NCBI RefSeq assembly: GCF_016651105.1
Contig: NZ_JAEKEL010000001.1
Location: forward strand, 2,780,001-2,844,000
Length of the DNA stretch: 64,000 nucleotides
DNA from: Pseudomonas sp. TH15
Lineage (GTDB): Bacteria > Pseudomonadota > Gammaproteobacteria > Pseudomonadales > Pseudomonadaceae
Direction: 5' to 3'
Shown here: in pieces, positions 26,520 to 34,745 of the stretch
Layout of the letters: every line of letters begins with the position of its first letter
Numbering within the stretch: the stretch's first letter is position 1
The notes under the pieces: model-generated
Seen by the model: the letters and a program-made list of their open reading frames with translations, nothing else
Told to the model about the DNA's origin: nothing
The model's database searches: none
Translations under genes and position numbers: made by a program

Positions 26520-27446
26520 ATGATTGGCATAAAAAGCATTGCGAGCTACGTTCCTGTAGCCGGCGTGGACAATTACGCACAAGGTGCAAAATTCGAAAAG
26601 GATGAAGAATTCATCCTGGGCAAGATCGGTTCGGCCTTCCTGCCGCGCAAAGACGCCGGGCAAGAAACTTCGGACCTGTGTGTCGAAGCAGTCAACGCGC
26701 TGTTCGCCAACAACCCGGCTTTGAAACGTGAATCTATCGATGTGCTGATCGTCGTCACCCAGAACGGTGACGAAGAAGGCCTGCCGCACACCGCTGCGAT
26801 CGTTCAGGACAAACTGGGCCTGCCGACCACCGTGGCAGCGTTCGATATCTCCCTGGGCTGCTCGGGCTACGTCTACGGCATCTACGCGATCAAGGGCTTC
26901 ATGGAAGCCACAGGCCTGAAGAACGGCTTGTTGGTGACTGCCGACCCATACTCCAAGATCGTCGATCCGGAAGACCGCAACACCACCATGCTGTTCGGCG
27001 ACGCCGCCACCGCGACGTGGATGGGCGAAGACGCGCCATGGCAATTGGGCAAAGCCAAGTTCGGCACCGACGGTTCCGGCGCGCCGCACTTGAAGGTCAC
27101 CGATGGCGTGTTCTACATGAACGGTCGTCAGGTCTTCAACTTCGCGCTGCTCAAAGTCCCGGCGCATTTGCATGAGTTGCTCGATGAGTCTGGCCTGAAG
27201 GCCGACGATATCGATGCCTTCTGCATCCACCAGGGCAGTGCGGCGATTGTCGATGCGGTGGCCCGTCGGTTCGAAGGCGAGCCGGAGAAGTTCATCAAGG
27301 ACATGGTCGAAACCGGTAATACCGTGTCGTCGAGTATTCCGCTGCTGTTGGAAAAACACGTGCTGGATTCCAGCTGGAAGCGTGTCGCGTTGAGCGGTTT
27401 TGGTGTGGGGCTGTCGTGGGGCTCGGCGATTATCTATCGTCCTTGA
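26520..27446 (+). CDS. Ketoacyl-ACP synthase III family protein (FabH-like)
   Basis: The 308-residue thiolase-fold enzyme keeps the FabH triad: Cys114 in SLGCSGYVYG, His237 in CIHQGS and Asn267 in ETGNTVSSSIP. It is shorter than housekeeping FabH. A FabH-like gene also sits in the flagellin glycosylation island of P. syringae (orf3). It could make or transfer a short acyl group, such as a hydroxybutyryl, for N-acylation of the glycan sugar; that role is inferred from context. A strong terminator follows. Confidence 0.88.
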   Translation: MIGIKSIASYVPVAGVDNYAQGAKFEKDEEFILGKIGSAFLPRKDAGQETSDLCVEAVNALFANNPALKRESIDVLIVVTQNGDEEGLPHTAAIVQDKLGLPTTVAAFDISLGCSGYVYGIYAIKGFMEATGLKNGLLVTADPYSKIVDPEDRNTTMLFGDAATATWMGEDAPWQLGKAKFGTDGSGAPHLKVTDGVFYMNGRQVFNFALLKVPAHLHELLDESGLKADDIDAFCIHQGSAAIVDAVARRFEGEPEKFIKDMVETGNTVSSSIPLLLEKHVLDSSWKRVALSGFGVGLSWGSAIIYRP

Positions 27447-27483
27447 ACCAGGCTCTTTGATCAGAAGAAGCCCATACAAAAAA

Positions 27484-27518
27484 AGCGTTCAAGGGTTTAC
27501 CTTGAACGCTATTTTTTT
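27484..27518 (+). terminator. Rho-independent terminator between the ketoacyl synthase and maf genes
   Basis: An 11-bp perfect stem AGCGTTCAAGG / CCTTGAACGCT (27484-27494 and 27500-27510) with a GTTTA loop is followed by ATTTTTTT. It lies only 23 bases before the next ATG. Confidence 0.9.
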
Positions 27519-27540
27519 GCCTGTATGAAAGCGAGGCAGC

Positions 27541-28833
27541 ATGAGCGAATGCTTTGAAGACAATGCTCAGGTGATAGAGCGCCGCTGGCCGGCGCTGCAC
27601 ACTCGGTTGATGCTGGAGGACAGCGCATCGGTCCAGGCCGAGTTGTCCGAGGGGCTGGGTTCGACGCTGAGCATTGGCGGCATTCAACTCACCAGCCGCC
27701 ATGATCGTGTCCTTGAGGCCCGTGTGCAGGCGGCCAGCCTGCCGGTCGATAAGGCGCAGTTGCATGTCTACGGCACCGGTCTTGGGGATCTGCCAACGGT
27801 CTTGCTGGAGCGTGCCGGGCTTGAGCGGCTGTACGTGCATATCCTCAACGGCGCGCTGTTTGCGCTAGTGCTGCAATTGCTCGATCAGCGGCATTGGCTC
27901 GACGACCCGCGCGTGGAACTGTCGTATGCCGGTGATCAAACGGATATTTACACGCCATTTTTTGCGCTGCCCTCCGAAATGGTGCTGGCGGACGACTTCA
28001 ACGCAAAGATTCGCGATCGGCTGGTCAGCGAAGTGCACTTGAATTTCAACAACCGCGATTTCGATCCGCAGTCGCCGACCATTCTGCAGCGTTTACAGGA
28101 CAGCCTTGAAGTGCTGCTCGCCGATGACGATGTCGCGAAGCTCTTCGGAACTCACGCAGGCCGGGAAATCTATGTCATCGGCACCGGGCCTAGCCTCGAA
28201 AGCCATTTCGAGCAGTTGGCGGCGGTGCGCAAGCAGGCGCAGCGGCCTCTGTTCATTTGTGTCGACACCGCTTATCGACCGCTGCGTGAGCACGGGATCA
28301 AGCCTGATCTGGTGGTGAGCATCGATCAGCGCATCAGCTTCCGGCATTTGCCCTTCGAGGAATCCGACGGTATCCCGCTGGTGTACCTGCCCATGAGCGA
28401 TCCACAGGTGCTGAAGGCCTGGAAGGGCAAGCGCTACGGCGGTTACTCGGCAAGCCCGATCTACGCCTCGTTACGTCGTCAGCACGCCAGGGCGGAGCTG
28501 TACGTGGGCGGCAGCGTGATTCATCCCGCGGTGGACCTGGCCGTGAAGATGGGGGCTGAGCGCATTACCTTGTTCGGCGCCGATTTTGCCTTCCCGATGA
28601 ACAAGACCCATGCCGGCTGGGGTGATGGTGATCTGGGGCCTGGTGTAAGTCTGGCGCGGCACTGGGTGCGTGACGGGCATGGCGAGCGGGTCCGGACGCA
28701 GCTGAATTTTCGCAGCTACTTGTGTGAGCTGGAGCGTTATATCGCCGGGCATCCCGAGGTGCGTTTCTTTAACAGCAGTCGGGCGGGCGCGATGATCGTT
28801 GGTGCGCAGTTCAATCAGGAGTTTGTGCAGTGA
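27541..28833 (+). CDS. Maf-type motility accessory factor / flagellin nonulosonic acid transferase (DUF115)
   Basis: The 430-residue protein matches the MAF_flag10/DUF115 family. REIYVIGTGPSLESHFEQL, FICVDTAYRPLREHGIKPDLVV-type text (here split over FICVDTAYRP and GIKPDLVVSID) and ITLFGADFAFPMNKTHA are its conserved blocks. Maf proteins in Campylobacter, Aeromonas and related bacteria transfer pseudaminic or legionaminic acid to flagellin. Its partner here would be CMP-pseudaminic acid from the upstream pse genes. The ATG follows GCGAGGC; there is almost no room for a promoter between the terminator and the start. Confidence 0.88.
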   Translation: MSECFEDNAQVIERRWPALHTRLMLEDSASVQAELSEGLGSTLSIGGIQLTSRHDRVLEARVQAASLPVDKAQLHVYGTGLGDLPTVLLERAGLERLYVHILNGALFALVLQLLDQRHWLDDPRVELSYAGDQTDIYTPFFALPSEMVLADDFNAKIRDRLVSEVHLNFNNRDFDPQSPTILQRLQDSLEVLLADDDVAKLFGTHAGREIYVIGTGPSLESHFEQLAAVRKQAQRPLFICVDTAYRPLREHGIKPDLVVSIDQRISFRHLPFEESDGIPLVYLPMSDPQVLKAWKGKRYGGYSASPIYASLRRQHARAELYVGGSVIHPAVDLAVKMGAERITLFGADFAFPMNKTHAGWGDGDLGPGVSLARHWVRDGHGERVRTQLNFRSYLCELERYIAGHPEVRFFNSSRAGAMIVGAQFNQEFVQ

Positions 28834-29105
28834 GTGCGCTTTTGCAATGCGTCAACGAATGCCGGCAGTGTGCCGGGTTGTTCCGTCTGGGCCGGGACGT
28901 AGAAGCCGCGTTGACCATGGTGGATGTGTTCGATGAAGCGCAGCGGCTGTTATTGACGGCGCCTCAAGACGTGCAGCTCAAATGGACACAGGTACTCACG
29001 CACATGCTGGCCTGTCAGGAGCGTCAGGATTGGCTGGGGCTTGCCGATTTTATGGAATACGAGCTGATTGAGTTGCTGGAAAACGTTCAGCCCGAGGGCG
29101 AATAA
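28830..29105 (+). CDS. Small helical protein of unknown function upstream of fliC
   Basis: The 91-residue acidic protein starts at a GTG overlapping the maf stop (GTGA), so it is probably translationally coupled. It contains CVNECRQC near the N-terminus and is otherwise predicted helical, with many Leu and Glu residues (FMEYELIELLENV). No catalytic motif or membrane segment is seen. Size and helical nature would fit a small chaperone-like helper, but I do not recognise the family. Confidence 0.65.
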   Translation: MSALLQCVNECRQCAGLFRLGRDVEAALTMVDVFDEAQRLLLTAPQDVQLKWTQVLTHMLACQERQDWLGLADFMEYELIELLENVQPEGE

Positions 29106-29230
29106 CCGCTCTGGTTGGGGTGTTTGGATGGCGGTCGGTTTTATGGCGTCATTTTTCGGTTAGGTCAGGGCGCTAAGCCCTTGTTTTCTGGGGGATGGCA
29201 GGGTGATGGCAATTTTTTTTAAAAAAGCCC

Positions 29231-29257
29231 TCAAGCAACCTGCTAACCCGACGATAA
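29231..29257 (+). promoter_or_regulatory. Sigma-28 (FliA) promoter of fliC
   Basis: TCAAGCAA (29231-29238) and GACGATAA (29250-29257) are separated by 11 bases. The -10 matches 7 of 8 positions of GCCGATAA and the -35 carries the Pseudomonas-type TCAAG. It lies about 80 bases before the fliC start, as expected for a sigma-28-driven flagellin gene. Confidence 0.85.
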
Positions 29258-29337
29258 CTATTACGAAGGTTCTCTAGGCCATACCCGGCGGTTGCCAGGG
29301 CCGGAAGCCGCAGTACCCAACCAACGAGGAATTCGTC

Positions 29338-30189
29338 ATGGCTTTAACAGTAAACACTAACGTAACGTCTCTGGCTGTTCAGAAAAACCTGAACACTGCT
29401 GCTGATGCGCTCTCCACCTCGATGAACCGTCTGTCTTCCGGCCTGAAAATCAACAGCGCTAAAGACGACGCTGCCGGCCTGCAGATCGCTACTCGTATGA
29501 GCAGCCAGATCCGTGGTCAGAACGTTGCGGTTAAAAACGCCAACGACGGTATCTCCTTGGCTCAGACTGCTGAAGGCGCTCTGCAAGAATCGACCAACAT
29601 TCTGCAGCGTATGCGTGAACTGGCTGTTCAAGCACGAAACGGTACCAACGGTACTGCTGACCAGACCGCAACCAACGCTGAATTCGCTCAGATGTCTGAC
29701 GAATTGACTCGTATCGCTGCTTCGACTCAGTTGAACGGCAAGAACCTGCTGGACGGTTCGGCTGGTACTGTACAGCTGCAAGTAGGCTCCAACACCGGTA
29801 CTGCTAACCACATCGACTTGGTGCTGAGCTCCAAGTTCGACGCCGTCAGCATGTCGGTAGACAAAGCTACTCTGGCTCTGACCGGTGCAACCGTTACTGG
29901 CGCTCAAGCTAACATCGACAACGCGATCACCGCGATCGACGCTGCAATCGCTCAGATCGGCGCTACCCGTGCAAACCTGGGTGCTTCGCAAAACCGTCTG
30001 ACCAGCACCATCTCCAACCTGCAAAACATCACTGAAAACGTTACTGCTGCCCAAGGTCGCGTACAAGATACCGACTTCGCCGCAGAAACCGCTAACCTGA
30101 CCAAACAGCAAACTCTGCAACAAGCTTCCACCGCTGTTCTGGCCCAGGCTAACCAGCTGCCATCCGCTGTACTGAAACTGCTTCAGTAA
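29338..30189 (+). CDS. fliC: FliC, flagellin (short type)
   Basis: The 283-residue flagellin has complete D0/D1 ends: [18 protein letters not shown] at the N-terminus and [18 protein letters not shown] at the C-terminus. The central variable region is very short (about residues 150-190), as in P. syringae, P. putida and some P. fluorescens. Residues 30-51 correspond to the flg22 plant-recognition epitope, with the conserved [14 protein letters not shown] core intact. Ser/Thr residues in the central region would be the O-glycosylation sites. GAGGA lies upstream of the ATG. Codon use (many GCT, CGT, AAC) reflects high expression. Confidence 0.98.
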   Translation: MALTVNTNVTSLAVQKNLNTAADALSTSMNRLSSGLKINSAKDDAAGLQIATRMSSQIRGQNVAVKNANDGISLAQTAEGALQESTNILQRMRELAVQARNGTNGTADQTATNAEFAQMSDELTRIAASTQLNGKNLLDGSAGTVQLQVGSNTGTANHIDLVLSSKFDAVSMSVDKATLALTGATVTGAQANIDNAITAIDAAIAQIGATRANLGASQNRLTSTISNLQNITENVTAAQGRVQDTDFAAETANLTKQQTLQQASTAVLAQANQLPSAVLKLLQ

Positions 30190-30206
30190 TTTCGGATCGG
30201 GTTTTG

Positions 30207-30241
30207 GCGGGGGGGTGCGCTTGCGTGCTCTCTCGCTTTTT
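30207..30241 (+). terminator. Terminator after fliC
   Basis: Two 14-base arms (30207-30220 and 30223-30236) pair along their length with several G-T wobbles and are followed by five T residues. It starts 17 bases after the fliC stop and lies directly before flaG. Confidence 0.75.
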
Positions 30242-30262
30242 ACTTTCTAAGAGGTGATGGTC

Positions 30263-30625
30263 ATGGACATGAGCGTTAAGCTGAATTTGTCTTACCCGGC
30301 CGCAAAGCCGGCGGTCAGTACTACCGATGCGCCGACCGACGTGCCTAGCGTGCAAGATGCCAAGGCAGCCTCTAAGACAAGTGATGGTTCAGATTCGGAT
30401 AACTCGGATAAGTTGAAGATGGCCGTTCAGGAGATCGAAAAGTTCGTTCAGTCGGTCAAGCGTAATCTGGAGTTTTCCATTGATGAAACGTCTGGCCAGG
30501 TCGTCGTCAAAGTCATCGCCAGCGAGTCTGGTGAAGTCGTTCGACAGATTCCGTCGGCAGAAGCCTTGAAACTGGCGGAAAGCCTGCACAATGCCAGTAA
30601 CGTTTTGTTCGATGCCAAAGCCTGA
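30263..30625 (+). CDS. flaG: FlaG family flagellar protein
   Basis: The 120-residue protein has the FlaG-type C-terminal domain: VKRNLEFSIDETSGQVVVK and GEVVRQIPSAEALKLAE. The N-terminal half is hydrophilic and variable. FlaG influences filament length in Pseudomonas and Campylobacter, by an unclear mechanism. The ATG at 30263 is preferred because GAGGT lies 7 bases upstream; upstream in-frame GTG/ATG codons overlap that ribosome site. It lies between fliC and fliD, as in P. aeruginosa. Confidence 0.92.
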   Translation: MDMSVKLNLSYPAAKPAVSTTDAPTDVPSVQDAKAASKTSDGSDSDNSDKLKMAVQEIEKFVQSVKRNLEFSIDETSGQVVVKVIASESGEVVRQIPSAEALKLAESLHNASNVLFDAKA

Positions 30626-30707
30626 GACTGGCATGAAACGTGTTTGTACGATCATTGATCGCTGATAGTGGTCAAAAGACCGGCGACACACAGAAAGGGA
30701 GATGCAC

Positions 30708-32158
30708 ATGGCAAGTCCAATTTTACCGGGTTCGGGTCTGGGTTCCGGCCTCGACATCGGATCGATTGTCACGGCGCTGGTCAATGCTGACAAGTCGGCG
30801 AAGCAGACCCAGATCGATACTCAGACCAAAACCAACTCGCTGAAAATTTCCGGTGTAGGTTCGCTGAAAAGCGCGCTGGCGGCATTCCAGAAGTCGATGA
30901 CTGATCTGGACAAGGCAACCAACCCTGCGTTCGCCGGTTATTCCGCGACTTCGGATACTCCGACGGTTCTCGGTGCAACTTCTGACAGTACGGCTGTGCC
31001 TGGCAGTTACAACGTTGTCGTGAAGACTTTGGCAACCGGGTCGAAGATAGCCAGTGCTGCTTTTGCTGGTGGCGCCACCAGTGCTATTCCGAGTGGTACT
31101 CTGAAAATCAGTCAGAATGGCATTGATTACAATGTCGCGATTCCGGCCAATGCCACCTTGCAGAGCACTCGTGACGCGATCAACAGTGCGCAGGCGAGCA
31201 ATGGTATTTCCGCCAACATCGTGACCGACGCCAGCGGCGCGTCGCGATTGGTGATCAACTCGAGCAAGACCGGTACAGGCATGGACCTGAAGGTCAGCGG
31301 TATTGCCGGGCTGGAAATCGATGGTACCCAGAAAATGGGGAGAACCCGGCGGCTGGCACTTCCGGCGCTGTTGGTGATTTGGCCGGCGATGCCACGATCA
31401 GCATCGACGGTCTGAACGTTACCAGCAAAAGCAACACGGTAACCGGCGCAATCAGCGGCATGACGTTGAACCTCGTTGCCGTGAGCCCTAAAGACGCCGT
31501 TGGGAAGCAGATAGGCGCGAATGTCACCGTCGCCACGAACACCGCAGGCATCCAGACTTCTCTACAGACGTTCATGGATTCCTACAACACGCTGAAGCGA
31601 ACCATCGACACCCTGTCCAATGCGACAGCGGATGAGGATGGCAATCTGACGGTTTCGGCCGCGTTTACCGGTGACTCGCTGCCGCGCTCGCTGATGGCCG
31701 ATATCCGTTCGCAGCTGACCCAGTCCTCGGCGGGGACAGGGCAATTGGCTGTGTTGTCGCAGATGGGCGTGCTGACCGACAAGGAAACCGGTGAGCTGAC
31801 GCTGGACACCAAGGTGTTCAACGATCGTATGGCCACACCGGGCATGGCTGGCCAGGTTCAGCAGATGTTCTCTGGCACCACTTCGACCAATGGTCTGCTG
31901 TCGCGTATGAAGGCGGCCGTCGATCCTTACGTCAAGTCGGGTACCGGTCTGCTCGATCAACGCAGCACCAATCTGACCAATGCCGCTGCAAGTCTGAAAA
32001 AACAGCAGGCCGCGCTCGATATACACGTGGCGAGCCTGACGGCGACTTTGACCGCCAAATACAACGCGATGGACTTGTTGGTCGGCCAGATGAAGGCCAC
32101 CGCCAGCAGCATCACGAGCTTCTTTGCGTCTCTGAACGCTCAGAAGTCCAGCGGCTGA
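30708..32158 (+). pseudogene. fliD: FliD, filament cap protein (HAP2), with a -1 frameshift as read
   Basis: The first frame starts at the ATG at 30708 (MASPILPGSGLGSGLDIGSI, AAGGGA 7 bases upstream) and stops at 31415. The second frame continues the FliD C-terminal domain to 32158 (TSLQTFMDSYNTLKRTID, GLLSRMKAAVDPYVKSGTG, LDIHVASLTATLTAKYNAMD). One missing G at the GGGG run 31337-31340 would rejoin them into about 483 residues, the normal size. The joint reading after the repair is GENPAAGTSGAVGDLAGDA. FliD caps the filament and folds flagellin; the truncated product would lack the polymerisation-critical C-terminus. A sequencing error is also possible. Confidence 0.9.
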
Positions 32159-32173
32159 TAATGGGCTGACGAC

Positions 32174-32213
32174 AAAAACCCGGCTACGCTTTTCGGCGTG
32201 CGCCGGGTTTTTG
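32174..32213 (+). terminator. Strong terminator after fliD
   Basis: AAAAACCCGGC (32174-32184) pairs perfectly with GCCGGGTTTTT (32202-32212), with an inner ACGC/GCGT stem. It starts 16 bases after the fliD stop and is followed by a T-rich stretch. Confidence 0.9.
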
Positions 32214-32223
32214 TCTTCTGATC

Positions 32224-32250
32224 TAAAGTTTTCGGGCTCGCGGGCGATAC
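32224..32250 (+). promoter_or_regulatory. Sigma-28 (FliA) promoter of fliS
   Basis: TAAAGTTT (32224-32231) is a perfect -35 match to the sigma-28 consensus. After exactly 11 bases comes GGCGATAC (32243-32250), 6 of 8 to GCCGATAA. It lies between the fliD terminator and the fliS start, 38 bases before the ATG. Confidence 0.75.
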
Positions 32251-32287
32251 ACTGGTCATACGAGTCATTGTGGTAATGAGGTAAAAC

Positions 32288-32683
32288 ATGAATCCAATGT
32301 TAGCCCTTCGGCAATATCAGAAGGTGGGGGCGCAAGCCCAGACATCCGAAGCCAGCCCGCATCGTCTGGTGCAGATGCTGATGGAAGGCGGCCTGGATCG
32401 CATCGCCCAGGCCAAAGGCGCCATGGAGCGCAAGGACATTCCCGGCAAGGGAGCGTCGATCAGCAAGGCTATCGGCATCATCGGTGGCTTGCGTGAAGGT
32501 CTGGATCTGGAAAAGTCCGCCGAAACCGTTGGCGAACTCGACCGTCTGTACTCGTACATGATGAAGCGCCTCGCCGAGGCGAACATCAAGAGCGACCCGC
32601 GGATTCTCGATGAAGTCGCTGGTTTGCTGCGCACGGTAAAAGAAGGCTGGGATGCCATCGCCGCGCCAGGTCCGCAGTTTTAA
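32288..32683 (+). CDS. fliS: FliS, flagellin export chaperone
   Basis: The 131-residue helical protein binds the C-terminus of flagellin in the cytoplasm and delivers it to the export gate. MLALRQYQKVGAQAQTSEASPHRLVQMLMEGGLDRI is represented by the QTSEASPHRLVQMLMEG motif typical of FliS. DLEKSAETVGELDRLYSYM is the second conserved block. GAGGT lies just before the ATG. It is followed 10 bp downstream by a FliT-like gene. Confidence 0.95.
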   Translation: MNPMLALRQYQKVGAQAQTSEASPHRLVQMLMEGGLDRIAQAKGAMERKDIPGKGASISKAIGIIGGLREGLDLEKSAETVGELDRLYSYMMKRLAEANIKSDPRILDEVAGLLRTVKEGWDAIAAPGPQF

Positions 32684-32693
32684 GGAGATCACC

Positions 32694-32990
32694 ATGAGTC
32701 TTGTATTGCAGCGAATCGAACAAACCCGTGAAGCGCTGGTCGGTGCCCTGGCCGAGCGCAACTGGGAGGTGATCGGTCAATTGGATCTGGATTGCCGTTC
32801 CTGCATGGAAGACGTCTTGAGTGAGGCTTCGCTGGACGAGGTGGCGTTGCGCGATAATCTTGAGGAGCTGCTGCATGTTTACAAGCAGCTGCTTGAGGTG
32901 GCGATGGGGGAGAGGCAGGCGATAGTCGACGAGATGTCTCAGATCCAGCAAGCACGAAGTGCCGCAAAGGTTTACCATCTGTTTGGTTAA
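32694..32990 (+). CDS. FliT-like flagellar chaperone
   Basis: The 98-residue helical protein starts at the ATG preceded by AAGGAG 6 bases upstream; an upstream in-frame codon at 32652 lies inside fliS and is rejected. Its size, helical content and place directly after fliS fit FliT or the FliS'/FleP-type proteins of Pseudomonas. RSCMEDVLSEASLDEV and VYKQLLEVAMGERQ are the most regular helices. It could chaperone FliD or tune the FlhDC-like regulator; the partner is not evident from sequence. Confidence 0.75.
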   Translation: MSLVLQRIEQTREALVGALAERNWEVIGQLDLDCRSCMEDVLSEASLDEVALRDNLEELLHVYKQLLEVAMGERQAIVDEMSQIQQARSAAKVYHLFG

Positions 32991-33024
32991 TCCCCGGTTA
33001 ATCCAAACATAGTGCGCCATAAAT

Positions 33025-33053
33025 TTGACTGTGCACGGTTTTTTGACTTAACT
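33025..33053 (+). promoter_or_regulatory. Possible sigma-70-type promoter of fleQ
   Basis: TTGACT (33025-33030) is followed 17 bases later by TTAACT (33048-33053) in the AT-rich 170-bp leader of fleQ. The -10 is weak (3 of 6). P. aeruginosa fleQ is known to use a sigma-70-type promoter, and no sigma-54 or sigma-28 element is seen here. Confidence 0.3.
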
Positions 33054-33159
33054 AGTGGCTGGTTCCAGATTTCAGGCGTCTACAGGCATAACGTGCCTGC
33101 AAGCGTCTAGCTTGCCCCTTCATTTCGGGCATTGAGTTGACTAGGGAAGTTGCTATTGC

Positions 33160-34635
33160 ATGTGGCGTGAAACCAAAATTCTGCTGATTGATGACGATAG
33201 CGTCCGTCGCCGCGATTTAGCGGTGATTTTAAATTTTCTCGGTGAAGAAAATTTACCCTGCGGTAGCCATGACTGGCAGCAGGCGGTCGGCTCGTTGTCA
33301 TCAAGTCGTGAAGTCATTTGTGTGCTGATCGGGACGGTTAGTGCTCCTGGTGCACTTCTGGGCTTGTTAAAGACACTCTCGACCTGGGATGAGTTCCTTC
33401 CGGTTTTGTTAATGGGCGATAATTCTTCCGTTGACCTGCCGGATGACCAGCGTCGCCGGGTGCTTTCGACCCTCGAAATGCCGCCCAGCTACAGCAAGTT
33501 GCTCGACTCCCTGCACCGTGCCCAGGTCTATCGCGAGATGTATGACCAGGCCCGCGAGCGCGGTCGTCATCGTGAACCCAATCTGTTTCGCAGCCTTGTC
33601 GGCACCAGCCGGGCGATTCAACACGTCCGTCAGATGATGCAGCAAGTGGCCGACACCGATGCCAGCGTGCTGATCCTCGGCGAGTCCGGCACCGGCAAGG
33701 AAGTGGTCGCGCGCAACCTGCACTACCATTCCAAGCGTCGTGATGCGCCGTTCGTTCCAGTCAACTGCGGGGCGATCCCGGCCGAGTTGCTGGAAAGCGA
33801 ACTGTTCGGCCATGAGAAGGGCGCGTTCACCGGGGCGATCACCAGTCGCGCCGGGCGTTTCGAACTGGCCAACGGCGGCACGCTGTTCCTCGACGAAATC
33901 GGCGACATGCCGTTGCCGATGCAGGTCAAGCTGCTGCGCGTCCTGCAGGAGCGCACCTTCGAGCGCGTGGGCAGCAACAAGACCCAGAGCGTCGATGTGC
34001 GGATCATCGCAGCGACCCACAAGAATCTCGAAAGCATGATCGAGATCGGCACCTTCCGCGAAGACTTGTACTATCGCCTGAACGTGTTCCCGATCGAGAT
34101 GGCGCCACTGCGCGAGCGCGTTGAAGACATTCCGTTGCTGATGAACGAGTTGATCTCGCGCATGGAGCACGAGAAGCGCGGTTCGATCCGATTCAATTCG
34201 GCGGCGATCATGTCCCTGTGCCGTCACGGCTGGCCGGGCAACGTTCGTGAGCTGGCCAACCTGGTGGAGCGCATGGCGATCATGCATCCGTACGGGGTGA
34301 TCGGTGTGGTCGAGTTGCCGAAGAAATTCCGCTATGTCGATGACGAAGACGAACAACTGGTCGACAGCCTGCGCAGCGATCTTGAAGAGCGGGTGGCCAT
34401 CAACGGTCATGCCCCGGACTTCAGCGCCAATGCGCTGCTGCCACCGGAAGGCCTGGACCTGAAGGACTACCTCGGTGGTCTGGAGCAAGGGCTGATTCAG
34501 CAGGCGCTGGATGATGCCAATGGCATCGTGGCGCGTGCCGCCGAACGTCTGCGCATTCGTCGTACCACCCTGGTGGAGAAGATGCGCAAGTACGGTATGA
34601 GTCGTCGTGAGGGTGATGAACAGGCGGATGATTGA
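33160..34635 (+). CDS. fleQ: FleQ, master flagellar regulator, sigma-54-dependent activator
   Basis: The 491-residue protein has an N-terminal receiver-like domain (KILLIDDD) that lacks an Asp at the phosphorylation position, as known for FleQ. The AAA+ domain has Walker A GESGTGKE (174-181), the sigma-54-contact loop GAFTGA (221-226) and Walker B LFLDEIGD (242-249). A C-terminal Fis-type helix-turn-helix follows ([17 protein letters not shown]). FleQ activates class II flagellar genes and, with FleN and c-di-GMP, represses or activates biofilm genes. It should act on the sigma-54 promoters found in this window. Confidence 0.98.
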   Translation: MWRETKILLIDDDSVRRRDLAVILNFLGEENLPCGSHDWQQAVGSLSSSREVICVLIGTVSAPGALLGLLKTLSTWDEFLPVLLMGDNSSVDLPDDQRRRVLSTLEMPPSYSKLLDSLHRAQVYREMYDQARERGRHREPNLFRSLVGTSRAIQHVRQMMQQVADTDASVLILGESGTGKEVVARNLHYHSKRRDAPFVPVNCGAIPAELLESELFGHEKGAFTGAITSRAGRFELANGGTLFLDEIGDMPLPMQVKLLRVLQERTFERVGSNKTQSVDVRIIAATHKNLESMIEIGTFREDLYYRLNVFPIEMAPLRERVEDIPLLMNELISRMEHEKRGSIRFNSAAIMSLCRHGWPGNVRELANLVERMAIMHPYGVIGVVELPKKFRYVDDEDEQLVDSLRSDLEERVAINGHAPDFSANALLPPEGLDLKDYLGGLEQGLIQQALDDANGIVARAAERLRIRRTTLVEKMRKYGMSRREGDEQADD

Positions 34636-34646
34636 CGCCTGTTTTT
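34619..34646 (+). terminator. Terminator overlapping the fleQ stop codon
   Basis: AACAGGCG (34619-34626) pairs perfectly with CGCCTGTT (34636-34643), followed by TTT. The loop contains the fleQ TGA (34633-34635), so the terminator begins within the coding sequence. Confidence 0.75.
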
Positions 34647-34676
34647 CAAGTCCTTCATTTGTAGGCGGTTTTTTTT

Positions 34677-34692
34677 AGGCACGGGTATTGCT
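34677..34692 (+). promoter_or_regulatory. Sigma-54 promoter of fleSR
   Basis: AGGCAC-GGGTA-TTGCT matches the -24/-12 consensus TGGCAC-N5-TTGCW with the invariant GG and GC 10 bases apart. It lies 54 bases before the fleS ATG and right after the fleQ terminator. In P. aeruginosa fleSR transcription depends on FleQ and RpoN. Confidence 0.8.
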
Positions 34693-34745
34693 ACATCTCT
34701 TGCAACGTTCCGTTTCACTGACGGTCAGCCAAGCGAGAGAGCACG

